From Isoetes engelmannii (lineage: Eukaryota; Streptophyta; Lycopodiopsida; Isoetales; Isoetaceae), in the NCBI GenBank assembly GCA_011763485.2, contig JAANSK020086685.1, forward strand, positions 1 to 27,191: a DNA stretch of 27,191 nt, written 5' to 3'. Below the pieces are notes generated by a model. The model searched no databases. It was not told the origin of the DNA and worked only from the letters and a program-made list of their open reading frames with translations. This document shows, in pieces, positions 1 to 9,499 of this stretch. Numbering within the stretch: position 1 is the stretch's first letter; each line of letters starts with the position of its first letter. Position numbers and translations under genes: made by a program.

Positions 1-63
1 CTTTTCGGTTAGGATGCACAGCTACCACTCCAGAGGTAGTGGGTTCAAGTCCCATTCAGACCC
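1..63 (+). other. tRNA-like sequence, cut by window edge
   Basis: The stretch contains a good Pol III B-box-like core (GGTTCAAGTCC, about 50-60) inside a plausible T arm, a D-loop-like GGTTAGGATGCA, and a stem CTACC/GGTAG enclosing an eight-base loop with CCA in it. A true anticodon loop has seven bases, and no proper variable loop remains, so this is not a working tRNA. It is more likely a tRNA-derived SINE head or a tRNA relic. It abuts LINE-derived coding sequence directly on its 3' side. The 5' part lies outside the window. Confidence 0.3.
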
Positions 64-65
64 TT

Positions 66-345
66 AAATTGTGACAGCCTCCGGATTGAGACAGGCCGAT
101 GGACCCGGGAGGCACGCGAGGACATGATTTGTTAGTGTCGCCAACAGGGAGCCATTGATGATGAATGCCATGCACTCAGACCTGCCTAGCATTTGATCAT
201 ATCCGAGCACGATATGTTCAGTTAGTTGTGCCTTGCCAGCCATTACATGAGCTATTGAACACGATGTCCGTGGGCTTGCTGGGCTCATATCTTCAAGAGA
301 TGATGGATACACGAACTCAACTGTGTCTGTTGGTGCGGTATTGAA
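66..345 (+). pseudogene. LINE ORF2 C-terminal fragment, copy 1 (decayed)
   Basis: The plus strand reads LRIETGRWTRE, then an ICxC...GAIDDECHAL pattern. This is the end of many non-LTR retrotransposon ORF2 proteins: a short basic segment, then a Cys/His knuckle of the form CxxC...EDExHxLxxC. The reading frame carries a TAG where the related copy at 13.5-14.2 kb has a CGG arginine codon, and it breaks further after the knuckle. No endonuclease or reverse transcriptase part is present. The second copy lies on the opposite strand and shares most of this stretch. An apparent 95-codon frame on the minus strand is only the antisense of this fragment. Confidence 0.6.
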
Positions 346-1240
346 TCGCATTATATTATTGTACAGTATGCTAGCATACTTGTTACTGCTAAGGTTTTTC
401 CCTCGAAAACCTTTCGAAACGGGAGTTTTTTAATCCTGACAGTAATCGGCTTGCTGCTCTCTTTGTTTAGGTTCCATATGCCAAGTGGTCTCCGTGGATG
501 ATAAAAAATCTATTCTATTCTAATTTATTATTTCTGTATATAAGTGCATTGCTAGGTCAAAAATAGACTTTTTGTTGCATGCATATTTCTTTTTTGGGTG
601 CCCGCAGGGCATACCCTAGGTGAGGTTGGACGATTTGTGGTATGTACTAAGAATATGCCATTCAAAGGGCTAAGATTGGAGGAAAAGGAAGAATAATCCT
701 GTTTCAACGGTTGGAGATAAGGCCCAAAAAGGAATTTTTTTGAACCCTCTCCTGGAGATTGTATTTTCGAACTATGAGTAACTGGAGTAAAGTTTAGTTC
801 TGCTCATCTTCATATGCATGTAAACGAAGGAGGAAGCAAAGCGTCCAGGTGATCGTCTTCATACGCATGTAAGCGAAGGAGGAAGCAAAGCCATCTCTAT
901 TGAGCTAACCACGTTCTTGATGAAGAGTTAATATTTGGTTCTCTTGGTTCTTCCTGACTGTCATGCTCTTTCATTCCTTTTGTCGGGCAACCCTTGGATG
1001 CTTTAGCATCTTGTTTTTACTTTCATTCTGCAAGGCTATGTAAAACGTAGACTTGTTTTTGAAGGTCTCTTTTTTTTTTTTACTTTATTTTGCACGGTAA
1101 AAATGATCTTGCCAGGTATGCAGCCTTCAATTTCCAACCCTAGCTGGCCACCCTCCCCTACAACTCTAGATACGGGATTGAAAAAAGCACCAATGCTCAT
1201 ATTTTACTAATCCGCAAACCTTAAATTCTTGAATAGGTAA
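346..1240. other. Non-coding spacer upstream of TFB5
   Basis: No protein family or RNA gene is recognisable. The stretch is AT-rich with a poly-T run near 1070-1081 and a short tandem repeat at 807-891. It presumably contains distal promoter sequence for the gene starting at 1315. Confidence 0.5.
807..891. repeat. Two-copy 49-bp tandem repeat
   Basis: A 36-base core starting TCTTCATAYGCATG and ending GGAAGCAAAGC occurs at 807-842 and again at 856-891 with two differences, giving a period of 49 bases. It lies about 400 bases upstream of the TFB5 TATA box. No function is evident. Confidence 0.8.
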
Positions 1241-1249
1241 TATATAAAT
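1241..1249 (+). promoter_or_regulatory. TATA box of the TFB5-NOL9 transcription unit
   Basis: TATATAAAT at 1241-1249 matches the plant TATA consensus. A start site about 30 bases downstream would fall near 1270-1280, some 40 bases before the TFB5 start codon. No comparable element can lie between TFB5 and NOL9, which are 20 bases apart. The position fits well, but the call rests on sequence alone. Confidence 0.6.
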
Positions 1250-1285
1250 TGGAAATAAACTTCAGAATTAGGTCTGCTTTGCTAC

Positions 1286-1321
1286 ATGGTCGCTCGAAGA
1301 GCAAAACGTCCATCATGGTAA
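1286..1321 (+). CDS. Upstream ORF overlapping the TFB5 start
   Basis: An 11-codon frame (MVARRAKRPSW) begins at 1286 and ends at the TAA at 1319-1321, so it overlaps the TFB5 ATG (1315) in another frame. If transcription starts near the predicted site, scanning ribosomes meet this ATG first. Its context is weaker (T at -3, G at +4) than that of TFB5 (A at -3, G at +4). Translation is not shown. Confidence 0.3.
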   Translation: MVARRAKRPSW

Positions 1322-1598
1322 CAGCGCAGCGTGGGATTCTCATCAGCTGGTGAGTTTCAATTACCGGGGTTTAGGGTTTAATTGTTTCAGCGTTTACAAG
1401 GATTTTCTTTGTGTTGGCAGTGATATACCTATGGCTCAGTTCATAATCAATATGAATCTGTCCATGCCTGTCGCTCAGAGATTCATTATTCATATCTTGG
1501 ACGATACGCATCTATATGTGCAGCCAAACGTGGCCGACATGATAAAAAACCGTTTGAATGATTATAGGGACAAGATCACATATGAGAAGCCCATCTAG
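1315..1598 (+). CDS. TFB5: TFIIH subunit TFB5 (GTF2H5/TTDA homologue)
   Basis: The smallest core subunit of general transcription factor IIH. In the family it pairs with TFB2/p52, stabilises TFIIH and stimulates the XPB helicase in nucleotide excision repair and transcription. Two exons, 1315-1349 and 1421-1598, joined across a 71-base GTGAGT..GGCAG intron, give 70 residues, the usual length (human 71). The join restores ISCDIPMAQFI, a hallmark of plant TFB5, followed by FIIHILDDTHLYVQP and the C-terminal YEKP motif. The ATG has A at -3 and G at +4. The first exon encodes only 11 full codons, so an unspliced reading misses the true N-terminus. The gene looks intact. The NOL9 ATG follows 20 bases after its TAG on the same strand. 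Confidence 0.93.
1372..1379 (+). promoter_or_regulatory. Telo-box-like motif in TFB5 intron 1
   Basis: TAGGGTTT, the reverse of the plant telo-box AAACCCTA, sits in the first intron within TTTAGGGTTTA. Telo-boxes near transcription starts are common in plant genes for ribosome biogenesis and cell growth. This would suit co-expression with the rRNA-processing kinase gene downstream, but short motifs also arise by chance. Confidence 0.4.
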
Positions 1599-1618
1599 AA
1601 CAGCTCAGTTGAGACAGA

Positions 1619-4600
1619 ATGAAGGGTTTTGTTTGTACTAGTCTTTTTAAAATAGGGCTTCTAACCAATGGGTTACAACTTAGGAAACGTTCCCGACAGG
1701 TAAAGGTCACTCAGAGTGGTGAAATACCAGTTCCGGTTTATAGTACCAAAAAAAGCAATATGTGCCAGCGGTCTAATTCAATTACAAAGACATGTAAGGA
1801 TAACAGTTGCAGATCCAATCGTTTAGTAGAGATAAAAGAGAATGTGACAATTGAGCAACCGACCAAAAAATGTAGAAAAGACAATTGGACTTCAGATCAT
1901 CTGAAACTTGTAGAGGATGCCAATATTGAACGGCCTGCCAAAAGAATCAAGAAAGATGAATGCACTTCGGAACATGTGACAGTGGCAAAGGAGGATGATG
2001 GACTGACAACTAAAGTATCTGTACCAGTAGATGAGGGTAAATCGATTGGGCTAGAGCTGGAAAGTCACGCATCCAAGAAGGGAACATTGATTTTGTAAGT
2101 CTTTTATTGGTTTATGGTATGGAATATTAAATTGTGTTAAACATGCGGTTTCATTAACTCCTTTATATACACCAGACAATGGTTTAATTTAAAGCAATTT
2201 GCAGGCCAATAGATTATGAGGGAGAGAAGGCAACTGCATACGTGACTTCCAGGCAGGTTAGTTATGGTGCCAAACGTTCTGTTTCCATTTCAGAAGTTTT
2301 TTTATATCAAGTGCTGCCTTTTTGGAATATTCTGTTTGTCTTTGCTACTTATACAAGTTAAGTGGAAGTATCATTTTGATATCAGTGCTGACTCATTGAT
2401 TTCTTTCGCAGTCAATATGTTTTGATGGCTCTGCAATGGTGACTGTCTTACAAGGGCGGGCTTCAATGCTTGGTTACACTCTTAACTGCGGGGCCAAAAT
2501 TCTTGTCTGTTCTAATTCAAATCACTGCGCAGCTCTTACTTTTGAGGTCCATAATGTGCAATACCATGTCAATGCACATGTTAAAGATCAATTCCAAGTA
2601 GACGTAGATGAGTCAAGAAACGTGGAGCTAAACATGATGAATCAAAGGCTCGAAGGCCAAAGTGACTCAGATGCATTTCCATGCATATTACAGTTTCAGT
2701 CTTATAATATGGAACAAGAGGATCACCACGAAATTGGATCAAATGCAGCAGGTCAAACTTTCAGGCTGGTAATGTATTCATTACTCCATTTTTTAACGAT
2801 AAGTCATATAATATCCAGCAAAGAAGTAGACAAGGGAGTTCCTGTAACAATTGTGCTGGAAATAATCTGCAATTTTACATTTCCAGCAAGGAAAGAGAGG
2901 AAAACTGTGAAGCTGATAGTTATTAGGCTTGTAAATTATGAGTTACATAGCCAATGAAATCTAGGCGTCAGTTCCAAATTTAAAGCCCTGTTGAACTTGT
3001 AATATTCATCATATATTAAAAAGGTGACACATTTAAAATGGTGGTTTGGAAATTATTCATACTTTATTAAATTAGAGATGGAAGAAAAGAAAGGGGAAAA
3101 ATGGAGAATGCTTTTCGCCTGATATGCTCTTCCAACATCTACATGGAAAATTCCTGCTTGCAACCAGTAGTTATTGGGATGGCGGGCCTCATATTTCCAG
3201 ATATTGTATGTTACATGACAACGAAGTAGGTTGCATTGCTGTCCCCAGACAAGTCCTTCACTAAGTTAGGAACACACTTTTTGTTCTCAAACGGGGCTAC
3301 GGACCCCACAATCTCTTATGTATCACCCATGTCACAGCTGGCCACCTGTGATGTGAACAGCATATGTATTTCGACTTTGTTGCATTCTTTCTATTACTAT
3401 ATTATGGTCTAAAAATTGGATTTTAAAAGCAACATTCTGCTTTTGGCTTTGCCAATGCACAATGGGGCTTAGCATAAAGCAATGATGCACACTTTGCTCC
3501 TTGCTCCCCCCCTCCCTTTTTTTTTTAATAATAAAGTTTTTAAATGGTAGCAATAATCTAATTGTTATTTTCATCATTATTGTCCAGGAGATTATGGAGG
3601 TTGGAGGGTTGTCTAGGTCATCATATAATAATTCAAGTTTTTGCAAGGTAGGGTATAAAGAAAGAAGAGGAGATGAAGACATTGCAGATGAAAAGAATGC
3701 AGTGGTAACTACAGATTTAAGATCAAGAAAAAGGAAGCTAGAAAACGATGATATGCAAAGTCGTAAGAAACTGCATAACAGTTCCGGACGTGTCTTGATC
3801 CCAACTCATATCCCTTCAACTTGGTGGAAAACAACTGAGTCGCTCTTAAGAGAATCATATTTTACACCTCCCATAGTTGCTATTTGTGGGGCAAAGGGTA
3901 CAGGGAAATCAACATTTGGCAAATTTCTTGTCAATCAGCTTCTGGACAGGTTTTTTCTGCCTGCTAGCACTTCATTTACCTGCATATAAGGTAAACGTTT
4001 TTGCTTCTCACATTGGCCAAGCAGGTTTGGTGCTGTGGGTTACTTAGACACTGATGTGGGGCAACCAGAGTTTACCATTCCAGGATGTGTGTCCTTTCAT
4101 GTCTTAACTTCTCCTGTGTTTGGTGAGTATTTCCTTGTGTTGCATTTAGTCTTTTCGTAATTTGGTGACTCAGTTTAAGTGATATTTTTGTGTAACATAT
4201 GCTGCAGGTTCTCCTATGTTACATCTAAGAATTCCTGAGAGGTAGATGCTAGTAAATTTGCAATTGAACTGGGCTTTCAATATCTCATCCAATTTTGCTG
4301 CAGATGCTTCTACTTTGGTGACATTTCACCGCAGGACAACCCTAAGTTCTATTTACATGGAATTGTGGAACTTTATGACTATTTTCGTCATCACTTCTAC
4401 CCCCTGAATCCCCAGGAAGATGACACTTCAAAGCGGATCCCTCTTGTGATCAATACACATGGTTGGATAAGGGGTTAGACTTCTTTTGAAATTCTTCGCA
4501 TCTTTCCTTTAGATCCTCTTTGTATTGATAATTTTCTATCATTTTTGCTTGCAATTAATGTAGAGCAAATTTTATTCCTAATGTTCAGAATACTGATTCA

Positions 4601-7488
4601 AGGAACAAGTGTTTTTTTTAGTAAATCAAGGAGTGTGGCTGGCATAATCTTTTATTTGAACCAACAGGTTTCTCATGTTGCCAATTCACTTGCAAGCGTA
4701 GACTTTGCTTCTTTGGATTTTGCACAAAGTAGGACACCTGTTTTCACATACTCAGCCACTTTTCATTTAAATGCAGAGGCAAGTATTTAAACCAGAAAAA
4801 AAAAACCCACTCGAGGAGCGTAGTCTTATATGATGGAATTAACAAGAAATGCATGTAGAGACACACTTTGCTCATGATATTTAGGATAGAATTGCAGACA
4901 AAGCATGTCAGCTTCTCATACCCTAGATCTCGTAGCCCATCCTACCAGATAATTAACAGGAGTGTTGAGATGACACGTACCTGATGTCCCCCTTCCAAGC
5001 CGGTGAACTGGGGTAGGGTGGCCGGAAGCCTTAACGGCATTCAATTCTCTTATCCACTTGAACCGTGTCAGAACTATTCGTTGCTGAAAAAGGCCCCAGG
5101 CAGAACTTGCAACCCTGAAGGCTTATTAACTAGAACGGTAGTCTCATCATGTTAAATTGTTCAGGAAAGTAACAGGAAGCCATTCTAAACAGTATTTTAG
5201 CTACATGAAGAGTAACATCCTCTTTACGGTTGGTTACTTTGGTTAATTATGTATAGCTCATGGCTTGATCCTTACGTTTGTATGCAAGAAAGATTTCTTA
5301 TCCTCCAAATTTTACTAAGAGATTTGGTAATATGAGTGGCTCAAGCAGATCCGACCATCTTACGAAACACAATTATAGAATCCATTTTGATAGAGTGCCA
5401 GCATGCACATGTCCATAGAGCTTACTCAGTGGAGACTTCAAGACCAATTATATTCTAGCGCTTTGTAAAAAAAACTTAATGAAGTCTTTATTTCATTAGA
5501 TATCATGTGAACTAGCTAGCGAAACTTACCAATTGCCAAGTTTACCACGTGAAATTTAGGGTTGGGCCAATGGGCATTTAAGAAATACAATTCCTTAGAT
5601 GCCTTAGCTTCGTATGAGGTTAGGTGAAGAAACATTTGACCATCTATTAACACCTGCAAAATGCATTGGAAACATTTGAAGGAGTGACGGTAGAAGTGCC
5701 CACAAATCCATCTCAATACCTGTTTATTGTTGAAATAGAAAAGAGGAAGTATCTTAATTTTGAGGCCAACATCTCCCATAAATTAGGAACTAAAGAACAT
5801 CTGACCTGTTCACAATAAAACAGTTAAAGCAGAATACAGGTGTCTATTACATTTAAAACTTATAACCAGATTGATCATAAAAAAGATCCATTATACATTC
5901 TTGATCCAGTTTTGATCTTTGTTGATTTACTCACCTTTCTCACTGCTTAGGAGTCTAATAATAAGTTAAACTAGACCAACCAAAACAGGATAGATTAAAA
6001 ACAAAGGGGAAAAAACGTCATTTGAGAAGCTGTATAATAAATGTAAATACGAGCTACCACCTGAAGCGTCAGAGGCATGTTTGACAGTCCCATGATAGAT
6101 TATGCCATCGTTCAGGAGCGGCCAAGGAATACCAAAGGTGGGAGAAATTAAGGTTGATCATGTACCCTTTGTCATGTGTACAATATAAACCTGTGTTCGA
6201 GAAACTATCTATGAAGGGGGCAATAAATGTGAATAATGTGGTGGTAATCTCTGCTGCATGGCTTGTCCCAGGTTGTGTGTTCTTGCTTCATGGTGGGTGT
6301 TGTCAAGGAAGGCTGCCAAATTCCTGGACATTTTACCTGGTCACTAATGAAGTCTCTATGCCTCATAAAATGCTCTGTCATCATTAATGTGTCATTCAAT
6401 ATGTAGATAAGATTCTTATCGATCTGCATGTCTGATAGGTATTGGCTATGATGTCTTGGTTGACCTGCTTTCCTATGCTAGACCTACTCATGTCATCAGC
6501 CTGACCTCTGATAAAACTAGCGATAATCTTCCATATGGCCAATTTTGGGATAAAACAGGAAGCAGTACGACTGTGACCTTGCACATTGAGAGTGTGGTCA
6601 CTTCAAAAGATTCCTTGGTGTAAGTTTTTCCCCTCGCCTTCATAGTCTAGATAAACATTGTTTGCCGCTTCTCAACCAGAGTTGCATGCGTTTGAGCTCT
6701 CTGAACATGCCAATGCAGTAAGCCAGTCAAGAAGAATGCTTCCGACTTACGTTCTTCACGTATTCTTGCCTATTTCGGTGGAAGGCTAGTTCTACATCCT
6801 CGCAAAGAGCGGCATGTCTACAAGGAAGTTGCAAGAGCTTTTGTCCGTAGTATCCCATATGAAGTATCAATTCAGGATGTTTCTATCATTCAGCTACAAA
6901 GCGTATCAATTGAGGATGGTTCTATCATTCAGCTACAAAGCCAGGTAAGTCTTAAGCCCTTATAATAATCATGCTAAGTCTTATGTATTTGCGAATTTGT
7001 TTTGGCTAGGTTGAACAATCCAAAGACCTTGAGAGCATAAATGGTCGGCTAGTGGGCCTGGGAATCTGTTCTAAGGACAGCCTTTTCATGGAACCGGATA
7101 AGAAGCCTCCCCCACCAGCATGTGTTGGCTTTGGTTAGTGAACTTTTGTTATTGGTTGTTGATCTGTTGCTTCCTTTTGACTTTCATATTGCATTCAGGT
7201 ATTGTGCGAGGTGTCGATCTGTTGAAGGGAATCCTTTATATAATAACCCCCCTACCATTGGAAACTCTGGAGCAAGTAAATACAATTTTACATGGCAAAA
7301 TAGAAATTCCAATACCTCTTCTTCAGGTCAGAGTGAAAATGAAAGCAATTTTGATAGATAGATAATTGTTAGTTAATCGTGTTTATGTTTTGTTTGCTTT
7401 GCAGGTGGATGGCTATACATGCCCGTACTTGTCGCAAAATTCTCTTTTAGTCGAGGGTACAGGATCAGGCGTCATGTGCCGAGACTGA
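1619..7488 (+). CDS. NOL9: NOL9/Grc3 polynucleotide 5'-hydroxyl kinase
   Basis: Nucleolar RNA 5'-kinase of the Grc3/NOL9-Clp1 family, which phosphorylates 5'-OH ends during pre-rRNA (ITS2) processing. Twelve exons fit GT..AG signals with matching phases: 1619-2094, 2205-2256, 2412-2768, 3588-3949, 4025-4122, 4208-4241, 4304-4473, 6439-6619, 6719-6944, 7010-7133, 7199-7326, 7405-7488. They give 763 residues (human about 700). Order: a lysine/arginine-rich N-tail with nuclear-signal-like KKCRK and AKRIKK; an N-terminal beta domain; the P-loop GAKGTGKS at 396-403; the DTDVGQPEF motif near 424; INTHGW; then a C-terminal domain with GIVRGVDL and YIITPLP. An in-frame TGA at 1610 rules out a contiguous upstream start, and splices from TFB5 exon 1 to nearby AG sites reach a stop at once or within a few codons. 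Two internal duplications are present. Intron 7 (1965 bp) carries an antisense pseudogene. It appears functional. Confidence 0.93.
1850..1999 (+). repeat. 25-codon tandem repeat in the NOL9 N-tail
   Basis: Residues 78-102 and 103-127 of NOL9 align without gaps: IEQPTKKCRKDNWTSDHL against IERPAKRIKKDECTSEHV. Each unit carries one basic nuclear-localisation-like cluster. The DNA copies have diverged considerably while the protein pattern persists, so the duplication is fairly old. It lies in a region expected to be disordered. Confidence 0.7.
2769..3587 (+). other. NOL9 intron 3 (819 bp)
   Basis: The donor GTAATG follows the exon ending FRL, and the acceptor TTGTCCAG precedes GAGATTATGG; both are phase 0. 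An open frame runs on past the donor to 2957 but reads as AT-rich intron sequence. The intron ends with a poly-C/poly-T tract near 3506-3528. No other gene was seen in it. Confidence 0.7.
4673..6150 (-). pseudogene. RluA-type RNA pseudouridine synthase, 5' part, nested in NOL9 intron 7
   Basis: The minus strand resembles plant RNA pseudouridine synthase 5, which isomerises uridine in RNA. Exons run downward. About 6150-6061 reads IPWPLLNDGIIY, ending at a CAG/GTGG donor. A weaker piece ends at 5720. 5653-5530 carries an S4-like VLIDGQM, flanked by TTTTGCAG and GTAAGT. About 5155-4981 has VNKPSGLQVLPG, then FQQRIVLT and the catalytic-region motif HRLGRGTSG. 4737-4673 reads GVLLCAKSKEAKSTLASELA. 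Splice sites are kept, so this is a DNA-level copy rather than a retrocopy. One base is missing between LPG and FQQR, a TGA follows ELAT at 4673-4675, and the rest of the catalytic domain is absent. It is therefore a truncated pseudogene, opposite in direction to its host gene. Confidence 0.8.
6864..6941 (+). repeat. 39-bp in-frame tandem duplication in NOL9 exon 9
   Basis: GTATCAATTSAGGATGKTTC... occurs at 6864-6902 and 6903-6941 with two mismatches in 39 bases. It encodes VSIQDVSIIQLQS then VSIEDGSIIQLQS (residues 626-638 and 639-651). The frame and the following donor are kept. Human NOL9 has no such duplication that I recall, so it looks recent and lineage-specific. Confidence 0.9.
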
Positions 7489-7680
7489 CATTGACAAGTG
7501 ATGACATCTGGTTAGGATCCATTTTTACCTCTTTTTGATCTGCACAGTTAGCCTGCTTCATTTGGGAGATGGACTCTCAAGTGATTCCACATGCCAGGCC
7601 ACGTCCAAAAAAATGGGCGGTGCTAATATGTACTGTACAGTTGGAAACCTTCGGATCACAGCTGAACTGTTTGCCCCAGA
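7489..7680 (+). other. Probable NOL9 3' UTR and downstream spacer
   Basis: The stop TGA is at 7486-7488. The following 190 bases contain no recognisable gene and no clear AATAAA signal. An inverted-repeat element appears to begin at about 7681. Confidence 0.4.
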
Positions 7681-8000
7681 GTACCAAAATGCCCCTACTT
7701 TTTGCTATTATTACCAAATGCCCTCTAAAATGAAGGGCATTTTAGTAAATGTAATAATATATTTTCTGGCTCATAAAATTCAAAAAGTTCTTTTTTTTAG
7801 ATTTTGAACAGGATAAAATTCTTCTAAATCAGAGTTGAAAATTGAATGTTTTTTAAGCCACTTAAAACATTATAACTTGGAAGAGAACAATTCTGTTTTA
7901 TATGTTTCTACTATAATTAGAAAATATTTACAAGTCTTTTGAAGTCCACCGGTCACAAAAACGCTAGTAACACCTTGTTTTTTAGGGTGTTTTAGTAATT
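7681..8000. mobile_element. Possible MITE with an internal hairpin
   Basis: The left end TACCAAAATGCCCC resembles the inverse of the right end (TACTAAAACACCCT, 10 of 14 bases). Just inside, 7711-7748 forms a hairpin of TTACCAAATGCCCT against AGGGCATTTTAGTAA. AT-rich non-coding sequence lies between. These features suit a miniature inverted-repeat transposon or a rearranged pair of them, inserted just downstream of NOL9. No target-site duplication was identified. Confidence 0.4.
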
Positions 8001-8401
8001 TTCTTTCCTTAGTATGCGATGATAGGGGAGGGTCAAGATTCGTGGCACAGGTCCTAATCGGTGCCATGAATTTTAATTCGAAGTGTTTCTTAGGGTTTCT
8101 ATTGCAATTTAGGCGAAGACTAATGCGGGTCCTATGGCAACCACAGATCCACTACGTTCTTGTCCATGGCCACGGTATGCAATCCATGGGGTTCTAGCCA
8201 TTGATTTGGGAAATATTCTTTGAATTGTGCAACTTTCGATGGTGCACAATTCCCCTTTGGTCTACCCGCCCATCCTACCCAACCATGGGGAAAAAACCAA
8301 GAATGGTTCAGAAGCCCATCTTCATAAAAATCGTCACCTCTTCACAGACCCATGCCCAAAACCTGCATTTCGGCAGCCCAGGAGCCCCCCTCCGACAGGC
8401 C

Positions 8402-8447
8402 ATGATTCATCACCGAAGCAGGCTATGATTCATCACCGAAGCAGGCT
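8402..8447. repeat. Perfect 23-bp tandem repeat, two copies
   Basis: ATGATTCATCACCGAAGCAG plus GCT is present twice without a mismatch at 8402-8424 and 8425-8447. Confidence 0.9.
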
Positions 8448-9003
8448 GCTGATGCAAGTTGCGCTGGCCGAATCCTGTGTGGGATGGCCCTCACGAGTAC
8501 TCCAAATTTATCCTAGTAAGACACCAACAAAGGCCTCTGACGGCGCTAAAAATCCTCAGACCCGGCCACAAATTCCTGTATCTGCTCATAACCCTTCGTT
8601 CTTGCTCGGAAACTGAAGCCTCAGATGATACAAATTTCAACAATTTCATCCCAAATCGGTCATTCCTTGCACTAGAACTGTAGGAGCGATTCAATTCCAC
8701 ATGGCAATCCGAAGATCTCTTCCACACAATGACAGCCCAAACCCAGGAACAACACGCTTGCGGGAAGCTCTGCTCTGGAAAGCATCACTTTGCTGCTACA
8801 AATCAAACAAGCACAGGGCTGGAGAATTTGAACCTCCAAGCCGTCCTGCACGGCCTCACCAGAGCCCCAGAATATCATGCCCTGCCCGGCTCCACCCAGT
8901 TGCTCTGCACAAAACATAGAACAGGGCCTCTAAAAGCACAAACACAGACGAGCAAGCCAGCGGCGGCCATGTGGTCCTCTCGACCTTCTATTCTCACACA
9001 ATC

Positions 9004-9059
9004 GCTACTTCACACCCATCCATCCATTTCTGCTACTTCACACCCATCCATCCATTTCT
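9004..9059. repeat. Perfect 28-bp tandem repeat, two copies
   Basis: A unit starting GCTACTTCACACCC and including CATCCATCCATTTCT is repeated exactly at 9004-9031 and 9032-9059. It contains CATC motifs like those of the microsatellite near 15.6 kb. Confidence 0.85.
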
Positions 9060-9499
9060 GGACCAGAATTAGAAATCTAAACATCTAAACGACTTTAAGC
9101 TCCTCAAACTGCCTCAAAAATACGGTGTCCTATACATACAACCTAGAAATCATAGCCTTAACCTATGCCAAAAACACCTTCCCTAATACGGAACTCAATA
9201 AGGGCACACACTGGGAATTTCTTATTTGTTTTTCATCTCTCTATTTAAAAGCTCATACGTTTTTTTTTTCTTGGAACTAGACTTCATATCCAAATTACTG
9301 TTGCAACCAAACCACCAGAGCACAAATGATTTACAGCATCTCGAACTCATGCTTCGCATCAAGTATCTGCTTGATCGAGATTAAGGCAGGAAGCAAGTTA
9401 CATCTATGCAAGTAAGGAACTTGTGCAAGTAAGGAACTGAGTGTAGAGGATAAGTGGTGCTTTTCGTTTCCTTATTTTCTTTTGAACAATGTTAAATTT

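Larger units (their letters stand above)
8001..9490. other. Spacer with short tandem repeats, no gene recognised
   Basis: Several overlapping frames of 70-130 codons occur on both strands around 8200-9090, but none has a recognisable motif and they compete for the same GC-richer DNA, so they are treated as chance frames. Two short tandem repeats (8402-8447 and 9004-9059) are listed separately. A poly-T run occurs near 9260. Confidence 0.5.

Noticed and set aside
1-63. Functional tRNA gene
   Set aside because: The anticodon-type loop has eight bases and the variable region is missing; the 5' half is outside the window.
2769-2957. Continuation of the NOL9 exon 3 frame to a stop at 2957
   Set aside because: A GTAATG donor at 2769 and a phase-matched acceptor before 3588 fit better; the continuation is AT-rich and unlike the family.
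3332-3682. 116-codon minus-strand frame
   Set aside because: It overlaps NOL9 exon 4 and a low-complexity intron end, with no recognisable domain.
4545-4790. An 81-codon plus-strand frame in NOL9 intron 7
   Set aside because: It is partly the antisense of the pseudouridine synthase exon reading GVLLCAKSKEAKS on the minus strand and has no motif of its own.
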